Shown here: positions 24,601-36,360 of the stretch, one piece after another | How the letters are laid out: each line of letters opens with the position of its first letter | How positions within the stretch are numbered: position 1 is the stretch's first letter | Assembly (NCBI GenBank): GCA_902702965.1 | Contig: CACRXP010000113.1 | Span: forward strand, 762,583-826,582 | Source: Spirometra erinaceieuropaei | Lineage: Eukaryota; Platyhelminthes; Cestoda; Diphyllobothriidea; Diphyllobothriidae | Length of the DNA stretch: 64,000 nucleotides | Direction of reading: 5' to 3' | Made by a program: the position numbers and the translations under genes | The notes under the pieces: model-generated | Database searches by the model: none | Told to the model about the DNA's origin: nothing | What the model saw: only the letters and a program-made list of their open reading frames with translations

Positions 24601-26099
24601 CTGGAGATAGTAGACGCCTATCCTTAGTACAAATAAAGGGGATCATCTTCCACTACTATATTGCTCCTTGTCACGCTGCAGAAGTCATCAATCTTCTGCT
24701 AGAGATATTTTATGTGAAGATAACGCCGCATTAACGTTATTCTCCCGAACTTGCTCCGTTGAGCAATTATCTGTTTAGGAGCTTACAAAACTTTCCTTGT
24801 GGACTAAGGCTGACTTCAAGACAAGAGCTTGATAATTAGTTGGTTTCCTTTTGAGGAATTTTACAATTGAGTACTTCTATCCGTTTGGGATAACAGCTCG
24901 AGGGTACAATGAGGAATTGCGTGTGACTACAAATCCTGTCGGCCTCTTGCAGTCCCGGACATCGGACTGGTTCTTTATGCAAATTGATTATGTTTAATGG
25001 TTCAATGTGTGCAGTTATTCGACTTTCTCTAGGTACTTCAGCGAGCATGTGACCTCAGACGTGTAACCAACGACATTAGTGATTATCTCTTTTAGGCCCC
25101 TGAGATAAAACAGAGAAAATAGAAGCACATATGTTTCTCACTGAAAAGGTCAAGGTCAATTAAAGATCGAAAGCAGCCGAGTCCTCACTGTTTCGGTAAT
25201 GGATCAGGTCACAGAGTTTAATCCCCCTCGAAAGTCACACGTTTATCTCCTTCATATATATTCTTTAAAAGAAATATATGGAAGGCAGATCTGTGCATCT
25301 AGATTCTTCACAGGAATTGATCGTTTAGGTTGAGGTTTTGACTTAAAAATCACAATATTAGTCATATACTCATGCAACATATTAATTCTACTTAGTAGGC
25401 GAAATATCCACACACCAGATTCTGCGCAACATCGGGCCAGCTCTCGATTGAGCACTCTCCAACTCTCACGGAATACCTACTACTCAATAAGTGGGCATTT
25501 ACCCTCCTTATTTTGAAAGTCTTTTCATAATAACTAGTGTTTTATATACGAAACGCACTAAACCTCATCTCGCACATTCATTTTCAGCATGCCATTTCTT
25601 CTTTAAAACACATACTCGGGGGGACAGAAATACGGTCCTAAGAACGTTCTGACTAACTGGCACTCATGGTACAAACATGTCTCATTGGCGCTTCATGTCA
25701 CGTGTCTTCACGGAAACTAATCAGCACAACTCCGTTCGTTTCCACACAGGAAGGCTTTCCTGTGTCTATCATCCGGTACTTGCTGAGTTGCAATAATGTG
25801 CCTGAGATTATTTACAAGTATCTCCTAAAACAGCCGAGAATAACGGAATTTCTTTAAACTAATGACATGCTATGAAATATCACCTGCATTCTATGAATAC
25901 AGTGGTCCTCCGTAAGCATTGCACCTATATGTTACTGTTTATGGGAATGGGTCCCAAAGTATGTAAGCACCTGCCATGTCATTACCGCCAAACTATGGCC
26001 CTTGCAGCCCTGTGTGCGCTGACAGTTCTTGGACACCTGGTTCGCTGCCAGTAGACGCGCTTGCGCTCCTGCTGGGTATACAAGTCGTGAGCATAGCTG
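21651..26099. other. No supported feature
   Basis: Only short frames (up to 114 codons, 22334-22678), without recognisable domains. Confidence 0.55.
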
Positions 26100-26400
26100 T
26101 CCTGTAACCCTCCTCTTTCTGACCCACTGCTGTTGGTTAAAATCCTGGTCAAGTTTGTTTTTTGTGGTCCAGGGGTTGTGGTGGTACGCCAGTCCAGTCG
26201 TGCCAGCCACCTGCGCCTCCCTCGCATCCGGTCTTTTTGACTCTGCCATGACACCGGGTCCAGGTGGTGGAGTTAGAAAGAGTACGGTAGATGCTTAGCA
26301 GGTCTACTCTGACTATAAACTAATTTACGCGCAAGTCATCATGTTTACTCCATCTTGCTGCGTAACACACGGTTGACCTCATCGGTTACGATAGCGGAAC
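26100..26400 (-). repeat. Interspersed repeat family B
   Basis: CAGGGGTTGTGGTGGTACGC, GACTCTGCCATGACACCGGG and CGCAAGTCATCATGTTTACT follow the family in order. Confidence 0.75.
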
Positions 26401-27134
26401 TATCATTGAAGATGAATTCGAGCGTGATTCAGAAACAAAGGGCGAAAAAAGCTCTTATTTCCGGGCTCACATGCTCTAATTCTGCATTCCACTTATTGGA
26501 GCTCTGTTATCGTATACGCCTCCCTGAAATTCGACACTACTTAAACTGCATCTTCCGAAAGCAATTCCGCGAGCAAGCAACTGTTTATACACTCTCGATT
26601 CGAATGAATTAATTAACCTGACAGGCAAATAGCTGTAGTAGGCACCAAATGCACTGATAAATGACGTATTCGACTGTCTACCGGTTAACTAGTTTTTGCA
26701 AGCAAAACAGTTATTTTCGGTTACAAGTTTATCAGGACGAACGTAAGTTTTCGTTTGACCACCACCAGGCCTACATATGACTATACTGTATAGCATGAAT
26801 GGTTGAGGTGAGGTTAGGAACTAACACAGTGCTTATTTAAGTGGCAGGGTCAAAGAAAGGGTTTCGAATCCCCGAATAATTTTGAGCCTGATCTACCATT
26901 GCATTAACTTTTAACATTTTCGGTCTACAAGGTTTATACTTTCAGTGTATGGTAAAGCATGTATTCCTTTATGCCTTTGAGAAAATACCATGTAGGGTTC
27001 ATAAACTGAAACAGTGGAGGCGGACGATGTTGTACACTTCATGAGGGACATTGATAAACGGATAGGCGTGGTATTCCTGAATGGGCATTGCACAGTCTTA
27101 CGAAATTGCACAATTTTAGACATTTACCCTTTCA
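26401..27134. other. No supported feature
   Basis: A B-box-like GGTTTCGAATCCCCG at about 26850 may be an eroded SINE head, but there is no body to support it. Confidence 0.45.
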
Positions 27135-27472
27135 TTGAGTATATAATGTCATAACGACGTAATTTCCTTCTAAATGAGTGAGCGAAAGCATACTTTTGTG
27201 CATGATCTCTCCAAAATATATCCAAACTTATAATATCATGGACTATTTATGTGTGAAACGCATTGTTATTATGTGGCTATTTTTACTGAGTGCGGTTTTT
27301 ACAGGAGATCAAAAAGAATTGCATTCAAAAGCTAACATCCTGGCGAGTCCGAAATACCTTACGATTTTGTCGCATGATAATTTAGTATTACAACCCCGCC
27401 TGAGTAAGCCTTTGTAATCGAAAATGCATTTAAAAATTTCGACTAACATTGCATGAGATCGGTTACTCCCTG
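27135..27472. mobile_element. Foldback element C3, right half only
   Basis: It matches the right arm of C1 and C2 from the GAGTATA region to the terminus TTACTCCCTG, followed by TA. An 80-codon frame (27178-27417) lies entirely in this arm and is not a gene. Confidence 0.7.
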
Positions 27473-30400
27473 TATGTCGCATGCTGGTTTGGTTTTCTAG
27501 CCTTTAACCACTCCTTTCCTATCAACTCACACACTTTGATTTTTATGATAAACAAATCGGAGCGAAAAACCGCCCGGTAGTACGAACCATGCAGGCGAAC
27601 AAACAGAACGAATGATTATCCACCGCGAATGCTTGCACAGTAGATGGCTTTCGCCTGAGTGACCAAACCTCGCGAAAGGTCAGTCTTCTAGATCCTTACT
27701 AGGAAACCTTTCGGCGTGTATAGAATAGGGAAATAAATGCGGATCCATTTGCATAATTCTTGAGTATTATTAATGAACCTGAGATAGCAGTCCACATGAA
27801 TAATTATGGGAGTTGGCTGTAGGCCGATCGTGATGAGGTTGAAAATAGGTTATTTTAATAACGTTGGTTGCAAAACAGAAGTCGTGGTAATAGGGACGGT
27901 GAGCAGCATTACCAAAAATGCTGCATTAATTACAATGCACTTATAGGGGAAATTTGTCTAACAGTCTGTTTGATAGAATGTTAAAAAGTTAACCTTAAAA
28001 ACTGCCAAAAAAACAAAATAAGAAGGAAGGAATAGATTATCCCCCTTGATTATTGTCGTACGACTATACGTTCCAATCTGGCAAAATCTATATAAACGTA
28101 ACAGATAGTAGAATACTTTTTCGAATGAATTTTACTTTCTTAGTAGCTTGATTTGGTGCTGACTGTTAAAAGCGTATAAGAAACAGAGTTAATCAGTGCG
28201 TTTAAAGACATGCAACCTGTGCTAAGATAGGTACATACGACCTTGATGCAAACTGTCATTTGCAGCTGATAATTACAGGAACTTCGCACACCACATTTAA
28301 GGGTCAGTTTCATGGAATGTTTATGGGGGAAACTCGTTTAAACAATGAAAATATAGTGCTTGCTAACCATCGATCACTTCCCTAAATAAACGTATACCCG
28401 GGAGTCCAGAGATTACGCAGAGGAATGCATGGCATATTTAAAATTTCCAATGGTGTTCATCGATCACCAACACGAATGCGGTGACGGAAAAACTGATGGT
28501 CGACTTTAGATACATTTCGTACTTTCAGTTATAGAATCTGTATCACTAAACTCGAGTTCTAAAATGGAAGCGCTGCGAACTCATCGCCTAAAGAATCTTT
28601 ATGCTTACAGCCACCGTCCTGAGTAAAATTCCCTGAATCGGACTTAAATAATATAACATAACCGACTGAAATATAATCAGCCCTGACGGATATATTTAAG
28701 TGGAAACAAACTTAATTTCTTTTTGAGACATGAATGAAGTCTCATCAAGTGAAAATATCAAAGTTTTAAAGGAATTATTTGGTTGTTTTTGAGATGAGGG
28801 CTAGAGGCATCAAGACGAAGCAATTAGCTAAACCTCGGACTAGAATCCAAACCTAATTAGGAATCTGCCGAGACCCGCGCATTGCACTCTACCTCAATTA
28901 GGCCTAACGTTTAGGAAAATTAAGGATGCTCTTAGGAGTTTTCCAACAGCGTCTTGGATTTATCTGCAACAGTACCAAGGGAGACAATTTAGTAAACATT
29001 TGCTCACACATTTCCTGTGTCTACTCGGATAGAAAAAAGTCCCTTCGCACACCCTGAACAGATCAAACCCCTCTTGCATAGTTGATAAAGAGCACTTCTA
29101 CCCGCCTCAGATAACTTGATCATTGAGGCTATACATTTTTTCTACCCGACATAAAGGAAAAACCTTCGATTTGTCTTTTGCCCTGGTCTAAATGGTGAGC
29201 TTATTTTTGCCCTAGCCGCTGTTCTGTTCGAATTAAAGTTAAAACTTCATATAAGCAAAAGATTCTGGTCTGAGACACTGTAGGGTAAGCGTTCAGCACG
29301 GCTTACATTTACCTAAATCTTGCAGACTGCACTTTACCAAACTATTGAAGCTTAGGTCAACCTAGATGTCAAGCATTTAGTTCACTTGGCCATCAGTTTT
29401 TACCCATTACAGATACATTTTACAATGCCGGTAGAGTAGGACCACAGGTTTACTTTGCGAACCAAATGAGAAGAAACATTAAGCAGTTTGCAGAGCTGGC
29501 GGACGTGGTTTTGCGAGACCGGGAACTTGAATTCGTCCCGCAAAAAACGTTTTTCGAGAGTGTGAGTTGAGTATTTTCTACTGTTTACGCTACCAGACGT
29601 AAAATGTCCGACAATTCTAACACTTTTGTCACCTCATCGCTTAACTGCGAAATATACTGAAATATTTCGTCTGGTGGAGTAAGGTTACGCTGCAACCCAC
29701 AGCACATTTCACGCACATCACTATATATTTCGGCAAAATTAACATTTCTTCAAGTCATCCGGTGTGGCTGAGTAAAATCCGGTGCGACTGAGTAAAATAG
29801 GAGCATGAGTAGAGTATTCGATCAGGTTATGTTGCTTAGTTACCAAATTAGCAGTTTCTGCGTATGATAAAATTCCAGACCCAGTCTTCCCTTCACGAAA
29901 AAACTTAATCGCCGACTAAATTGAAGTCAGGGAGGCCTCAACTCTGATCACTCCTTGTTCAATCCAAGTCTTCATCCAAATTACCTTGCTTTGGAATGTG
30001 AAGTTAATCAAACTACGGAAGGAAAAAAAATAATCACAGCGAATAATTTGGAAGAGAAATGATCTACAAGCATTCACAGATTGGCATAATTAATTTTAAC
30101 GGCAACAGTGTGGCTCCTTCTGGCGATTTTCATCTACGTTCTTCCTCACTAATGTTTCTGTTTTTGTAAATGAAGCATTCGTCCATAGCAGACTTTCAAA
30201 TATCTTATCATCGGCAGCATTTAAAAAAGAAAAACGGTTCCCCTAATCTCGCGATTATGTTTTTACAAAGAACTGGCATTACTTGAAAAGTTCCTAATCG
30301 ACGAAGATCGGCCGGATTCCATAGAAATATTCTGTCAAACTTTGGTAAAGGATGAGACGTTAACAATCTTATATTTCACTAAACTATGCGGCACTTAATT

Positions 30401-30583
30401 AGTAAATGGCCGAGCACCTAGCCGGTCAAAATTATTTCCTCGCCTGAGAAAGTTTCCGTTCATTTATTGGCTTGTAGAGCGACATAGAGTTGACCTGATT
30501 ATCTGACTTGCCTTAAAAGCTGTTGAATAGTTGGGTTGCTTCGTTCTTTTAAAGTCGTAGTTTTATTTCGCTGAACTTTCAGC
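27473..30583. other. No supported feature; frame desert
   Basis: About 3.1 kb of AT-rich DNA without any open frame of 60 codons. Confidence 0.6.
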
Positions 30584-31027
30584 ATGCAGGGGAGCAGGGA
30601 TCTGTTGCGGCGCTTTAAGGTGTCCCACTCTTTTGATTTCATCTCGGCCTCTACATCCGACTGGCAAAACGACACACCTCAACTTTTTTGCTCATCGCCC
30701 GGCCGCGGCGGTGTTCATCGTGTTCACACGCGCACCCGAAGCCGCGCTGACCTTTCGGTAGGCCGGACTGCCTCGACTGACTTCAACACAAACGCGCAAC
30801 CGTCTAGACGGCTCCAAGCAGCTCGTGCTTCTGGGTGCCATAGTGAGCGCGCGCGCACATTAGGATGCAATGCCCCCCCCCGTGAATTCGTTCCTACAAA
30901 CCTTCTTAGAGTAACAGACCACCCAAGCGCACTCTATTTTTTTTCCTTTTTTATGGTTTTCAACCGCTGTCAGCGCATACCTTGTCCTCGGGGCTGGATG
31001 AGGCAGCAGATCGAGATCCTATACTAA
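30584..31027 (+). other. GC-rich open frame of 147 codons, unassigned
   Basis: A local rise in GC with an Arg/Ser-rich frame. No domain is recognised, and there is no evidence of splicing partners. It could be a first exon or chance. Confidence 0.15.
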
Positions 31028-31149
31028 ACAAAGCCACCATCCTCTATCGGGGTGTTTTCCGTCGTTCGCTCTCCCAATGAGGATTTTGACTGATGATTGT
31101 GTTGGATGAGGAACAGATACTGCTCTGCAGAAAGGGATTACCGGGGACG

Positions 31150-31330
31150 AGAGGGGAGACTAGAATAAACATTTCTGGCCTATCCGCCGTCATCAGTCAG
31201 CCATACTCAACCTCTTCGGTGAGTACCCTTACTACAACAACGACCAATATGTCCGATCGCGCCCGATTGCATTACGGGCCTGTCTCTCAGTGGTAAAGTG
31301 TTGTTCTCAGTGGCCAATAACCCCGAGTTA
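31150..31330 (-). mobile_element. SINE family A, degenerate
   Basis: GGGGAGACTAGAATAAACAT, GGCCTATCCGCCGTCATCAG and CAGCCATACTCAACC match the body of the minus-strand copies. The head part is poorly conserved. Confidence 0.55.
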
Positions 31331-31819
31331 AAATGTCCGGTTTGGTGCCGTTGAGCCCCAGGGACGAGCGGACCCCTGTAAACCGATCGGTGTACGTCCT
31401 TATTTTAACATAATATTCTAATCGTTGTACATCCGTTTAATTTTAAAAACACTTCGCACAGAACACAAAGTTCATGATCACGCAGTGCGATTGCGATATG
31501 GCACAGCGTACTATCCTTATTCACTGAATCTATATTGTACCAATCCAGAACACCGGCAGTCCAAGCTCGACTCAAATCAAAACGTGCACTGGAGTACGAC
31601 TTTGCTGTTTCCCGTAGTATAGTACAGTAAATGATTTTGCTCTAACATCTTCGGTGGGAGTTGACAACGCGACCGCAATCTGTGACTTCTTTTTGATAGT
31701 GCTATTGAAATTGTTTTTAGTAGCCGTGTTTATGTACGTTAAATTTTGTCCCGAAAAGTCATTTCAGCGTGGTTTCCTTCTAAAGCCATTTTTCTACATT
31801 TTTGAGTGTCGGTTTGGTA

Positions 31820-32400
31820 CTAGGATAAGAATTAAGCCAAAGGTTAGGATTTAAAGGTTGGAGTTATGTTCATGACTTAAAGATAAGGTTTGAGTCAGAA
31901 TCCAAAGGTTAGGGTTCGGCGCTAAGGGCTAGGACCAGGTTTGGGCTTACGATCAGTGTTGGTTTTGAGTTAGGGTCTAACGACTAGGGTTAGACTTTAA
32001 AGATTAGGGTTAGCCTAAGGATTTAAAAATTGGGGTTAGGGTTTAGTTTAAAGTTGGGGTTACGGTTGGGTTTAAAAATTAGTGTTGGAGTTAGAATAGG
32101 GTTAGGGCGAGGGTTAGGACTTTTATCAGGGTCGGGGGTCGGCTAACTTTGGTGCTTCAATAGTAGGTTAGGGTTAGGTTTGGGTAAAGATTAGGGCTTA
32201 CATATTCCGTTAGGATTTGGGTCAAGTTTGTGTTAAGGGCTGAGTTTAGGGTTTGAATTACATTTGGGTAGAGGGCCAGAATTCGAAATAAGGTATGGGG
32301 ATAGGGCAGGGTTCGGGTTAGGCTTAGGCTGAGGTTAGGGTTCAAAGATAAGGTTGGTGTTTAGTTTAGGATTGGGGTTAGAGTTTGGTCTAACGTTCCA
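31820..32400 (+). repeat. Long degenerate interstitial telomere-like array
   Basis: About 580 bp of GTTAGGGTT, GGTTAGG and close variants, all in one orientation. Flatworm telomeres are TTAGGG (established), so this is probably an old internal telomeric insertion or satellite derivative. Minus frames in it are low-complexity artefacts. Confidence 0.85.
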
Positions 32401-32504
32401 GTAAACGTTGGTTAGACATTTACTTATCAAATAATTCGATAAGTATACTCACTAATAGTCAATTATATCAAGAACTAACTAATTATAATTATTAATATCA
32501 ATAA

Positions 32505-33200
32505 CCATTGAGGATTCGTCACGTCTAGAAGTTGGTCGCGACTTTGTCGCTCGTCTCGTTTGCGCATGCACCGGTTGACGAAGTTGCGCAGGCAACCAAT
32601 TTCTCTGAAAACGCGTCAAAGATATTGGCATTGGGCAACCTTGTCTTCCGGTTTATTGCAGTGCGTCTCAACGCGCCGATATAGCGTTCTTACGCAAGTG
32701 CGTTTGTGGCTGATTGGATGGTTGCTGTAGAAGTTCAGTACTTGCGTCTTGTTCGTCGCTTTCCTGAACACTTTGGTCTTTAGGCCACCACAATCTTTGC
32801 GACATACAAGGATATCAAAGAATGCCAGCTGGTTATTTTCTTCCTCCTCAATCGTAAATTGTATGTCCGGGAAGACGCTGTTGAGACGTTCTTTGAACGT
32901 TAACACCTGATCCCGTTCGATGACGCCAAAGATATCGTCCACGTACCGAGCCCAGAATTTAGGTCTGTGGTGCTGGAAGACCAGCAAGTCCAACCGCCGT
33001 AGAACGGCCTCGGCGATGAAGCTCGAAATCGGCGAGCCTATCGGTGTTCCCTTCACCTGCTCACAGATTTTTCCATCAAACTTGAAGTACTTCCTGAGAC
33101 AGAACTTTAGGAGCTAATGTAATTGGGCGTGTCCGATACGATTCTCCGTTTCATTGCATTTGCTTCGTAGGATTAGCTCGAGGTTCTCGACTGCCAGACC
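32505..33200 (-). pseudogene. Penelope-like element reverse transcriptase fragment
   Basis: Minus-strand translation gives VENLELILRS, HAQ, a TAG stop at 33114-33116, then CLRKYFKFDG and KGTPIGSPISSFIAEAVL. The catalytic motif follows as RYVDDIF, then NNQLAFFDILV, VYRK-type sequence and SNHPISHKRTCVRTLYRR. After another stop near 32615 the match continues as FVNRCMRKRDERQ to about 32510. These are RT blocks of the PLE family (YVDD, LAFFDILV, HPISHKR). The N-terminal part and the GIY-YIG domain are missing. Confidence 0.88.
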
Positions 33201-33423
33201 CTAGGGGATAGAAGTAAAGAGTGTAGCATAGCGACTGCATCTTATAAATACTGCAACTTCCTGCACACGAGTCACCCGCTTCTGCCACTTTCTCTGGTGA
33301 TGGGTTCAAGTAAGAATCCGAAACGTCAGACGAATAAAGACCTTGTCCCAACGATCGCTTCTTTTTCTTGTTCTTGTTCTTCTTATTAATCAGTTCCTGG
33401 AACTCGCATCTTCGCTTGTATTG
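33200..33423 (+). mobile_element. PLE terminal (pseudo-LTR) repeat carrying a hammerhead-like core
   Basis: This block is related to the minus-strand block 48700-48960: both share GCAACTTCCTG, the ribozyme-like core, AATAAAG and the ATCGC and TCTTCG stretches. It lies next to, and in opposite orientation to, the PLE RT fragment at 32505-33200, as expected for PLE copies with inverted terminal repeats. Confidence 0.7.
33288..33335 (+). ncRNA. Hammerhead ribozyme-like motif 1
   Basis: The core is 33294-33327: CUGGUGA (one change from CUGAUGA), U, stem II GGGUUC/GAAUCC with a 6-nt loop, then GAAACGUC. AATAAAG follows. The core substitution probably weakens activity. Confidence 0.6.
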
Positions 33424-34727
33424 GCGTCGTCTTTGCCATCCGGAACGAAACCGTCGGAAAATTACCCTGTCAAATGCGCTAAAAAATCCCGACTTCGGAC
33501 GACAACACCACGGTGGATATTCGGTGCTGTCAACTGGAGAATTAAATCCATTCCACTGCTCTGAGTCGTGCACGTCGCCAGCACAAAGAATGGTTTGATA
33601 ATAAAGACGCGGAATTCACCAACCTGCTCAGTGAGAAGGATAGGCTGCACAAAACCAGTGTCAACCAAGGCACCGATGCAATGAAAGCGACCTTCATTAG
33701 ATTTCGCTGCCTGCTCTGCCAACGACTGCTAGAAATGCAAAGTGCGTGAATGCGTTGGAAGACTGAGGAAATCCAGGAGTACGAGAGTTGCAATAAACTG
33801 AAGAATTTCTCCTCGGTAGTCAACGCGGTCTGTGGTCATACAGTCAGAAGAAGTGCATCACTGCTCAGATCCGACGATAAACAATTCTTTTGGTGAAATC
33901 GCGATTTGTTAAGCGCTGGACCAAACACTTCAGAAGCAATCTCTATCGACAGCCCACGATCTTCTAAGGCATCATCGACAAGCACAGCAGATGGAAACGA
34001 ACAATGATTTAGGCCTCGCGCCTTTCCTCCCGGTAATGTCTAACAAGAAAGTACAGGGATCAGACGCAATATCAGCCAAAGACTATACATATGGTGGTCT
34101 TTACAGATGGATAAGCTGATTTCACTCTTCTAGACAACATGGCGACTAGTTCAAATCCCTCAAGACTTCAAAGACACAACCAACGCCTATATACAGTTGC
34201 ATAAACGAAACCGACACCTCCGTCACAACCACAGAGCCATTTCGCTTGTCACCATCGAGGGCAGGTCTTCACTTGCGTCATATTAGACCCTCCGACCAAG
34301 CACCTGGAGCGGGAACTTTTCCAGGAAAGTCAGTATTTATTTCTCAGTAGCCACAGAACCATCGACATGATCTTTATAGTCCCCCAACTACGGGTGAAGT
34401 GTCAAGATATGAAGATCAACTTATGTACTGCTTTCGTCGATTTAACGAGGGCCTTCGACACGAGTAACCACGATGGACTCTGGAAAATTGAGTGCTCGGA
34501 GCACTTCAAACACATGGTTCACCGACTTCACGTTAAGATGAAGGCTCGCGTCACAGACTGCTGGGCGTTCACGAGGACCAAAGGGGTAAGGCGGGTCTGA
34601 GTATTCGCTCTAACTCTATTGACTCTTATGTTCTTCACTATACTAATGAACGGCCGGGAATCAACATCAAATATCTAACAGACGGCAAACGATTCAATAT
34701 TCCTATTGACCCAACTGTGAAAAACTC

Positions 34728-34810
34728 GGCGCCTCGGTGGGATTCGAACCCACGCAGTAAGGGGAAGGCTTTAGCGCAGCCAACGCTCTAACCACCTGAG
34801 CTACGAGGCC
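34728..34810 (-). tRNA. tRNA-like sequence (SINE head), not a confident functional tRNA
   Basis: Read on the minus strand, it has a perfect D arm (GCTC/GAGC), a perfect T arm (GTGGG TTCGAAT CCCAC) and consensus A and B boxes. The acceptor stem has a G-G mismatch. The anticodon stem is only 4 bp (GGCT/AGCC), and the loop GCGCTAA lacks U33. The longer variable region is class II (Ser-like), and the anticodon would be GCT if the loop is read as drawn. It is part of a repeated unit, so a pol III-promoted SINE head is the better reading. Confidence 0.5.
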
Positions 34811-35188
34811 TCGCCGGACGACGCGAGTTTAAACATATTTGGGTCACGTTACCCGCCCAACCTACTGCAACGTCTGAAATCCACCAAATCTGATACAGTA
34901 TGTTGACAGCCCAAGCAGGATTTCCTAAGTAATTCGCCTAGAATCCACCAGATGACTACCAGGCTCATGTGCTTCATAGGTATTTTGGCAGATTTTGAAT
35001 ACTTCATATTGACCCAACTGTGAAACATGGGCGTCTCGGTGAGTTCAGAAATTGTTGCTATTTGATTACCTCAAAAATGATCCGTTAACTTGGAGTAGAT
35101 CAGTTTATAATAGGCTCTGTGTGCGGAGATCGAAATGTGACGTGTGAATGTTTGACCCAAATGTGATTAAACTCGCGTCGTCCGGCAG

Positions 35189-35271
35189 GGCCTCGTAGCT
35201 CAGGTGGTTAGAGCGTTGGCTGCGCTAAAGCCTTCCCCTTACTGAGTGGGTTCGAATCCCACCGAGGCGCC
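35189..35271 (+). tRNA. tRNA-like sequence, inverted twin of the copy at 34728-34810
   Basis: It differs from its twin in only a base or two over 83 nt and keeps the perfect D and T arms and the B box GGTTCGAATCC. It carries the same defects in the acceptor and anticodon stems. Confidence 0.5.
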
Positions 35272-36360
35272 GAGTTTTTCACAGTTGGGTCAATATGAAT
35301 TATTCAAAATCTGCCAAAATATCAATGGATTCAATATTCGTCACCCTAAGGCGTTCACTATGCGATCTAAGGCCAGTCTCTACGATCTACTGTTCGCGGA
35401 TAATTTTAGGCCAAACAGAACAACGGAAGAGGACATGCATGGGGTTTTTCTAACTTCTGTCTGAGCATAAATAGGACGAAGATCATGGTCATGCAGCAAC
35501 CCGCGCCTAACTCCAAGTACAAGGAATCCCACAACAACGTCAATAATGCCCAACTTGCCTAAGTGGATAAATTCACATACTTTGGAAGTACAGTTTCAAG
35601 AAATGTCAAGAAATGCGACAAATTAGTCCACCGGATCTTTAGGGTCCACAAAGTCTTCAGCTGACTACGGCCCTCAGTCTGGGACCTGCGCGGAAGCCAA
35701 ATCAACACGAAACTCAAGATTTACAGGACGGTAGTCTTGAAAATCCCGCTATGAGGAGCGGAGACATGGATATTCTATGCCGAGCAAGCAAGAAATCTCA
35801 ATCACTTCCACCTCAACTGTCTCCGAAGAAAACTAAAGCTGAGGTCTCAGGGCAGTATCCCAGACGCATGTGCCTTGGAACGAACCAGAATTCTCAGCAT
35901 CCGCTCCATGTTGAGGCAACCGCAACTGCAACAGCGAGAGAGCGGCCACCTCGTGAGGATGGACGACGCGCACCTACCCAAACAGTTATTTTACGACGAC
36001 ATCGCAAATGAGTGCTCATAAACGTGGAGCATAGTAGTAACGTTACAACGACACTCCAGACATTTTTTCGTGGTATCTGAAAATCAGTCTGGGATCCGTC
36101 ACTCACGATCAACCGGCTTGGAGAAGAGCAGTGAATACTGGAGCAGCAATCTACGAAGTAAGAAGGATAGTCGCTGCCGAAGTCTAAATGGGACTAGCAA
36201 GTCTTAAACGCCTCCGATTCACAGTACCAACACCAAACCCCCTCCACCATATCAACGGTGACAATGGACATTTCCCCTGCGCATCGACCTTTTCGGACAT
36301 CTTCGGACCAAATGTGATAGTGTCACGACAAATCCACCTGCTGCCTCCGTAAGCGCCGCA

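Larger units (their letters stand above)
34703..35327. mobile_element. 625-bp tRNA-like composite insertion with 12-bp target duplications
   Basis: Direct repeats GATTCAATATTC flank the block at 34691-34702 and 35328-35339, and removal rejoins the LINE sequence. Inside are two copies of the same tRNA-like unit in opposite orientation (34708-34835 minus, 35152-35297 plus). The start of another minus unit lies at 35011-35034, and about 115 bp of unrelated sequence sits between. The two long inverted arms could fold back. The target duplications support one insertion event by a retroposition-type mechanism. Confidence 0.82.
33424..36360 (+). pseudogene. Decayed, internally deleted second copy of the zinc-finger LINE, split by an insertion
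   Basis: The copy starts in the endonuclease (GVVFAIRNETVGKLPC matches [16 protein letters not shown] of the copy at 16950). It then jumps by deletion to the linker at about 33505. RT motif A survives as CTAFVDLTRAFDTSN (about 34425-34470) and motif C as LLFADN (about 35390), where the second catalytic Asp is changed. The final match is a finger remnant near 36290. Many stops and frameshifts make it non-functional. It abuts a PLE terminal repeat at about 33420 and is interrupted from 34703 to 35327 by a tRNA-like element. Confidence 0.88.

Noticed and set aside
32157..32345. Minus-strand frame of Asn/Pro/Leu repeats
   Set aside because: It is the translation of the telomere-like array.
34728..34810. 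Functional tRNA gene call
   Set aside because: Good D and T arms, but a defective acceptor stem, a short anticodon stem, no U33, and membership in a repeated unit. Kept as tRNA-like only.
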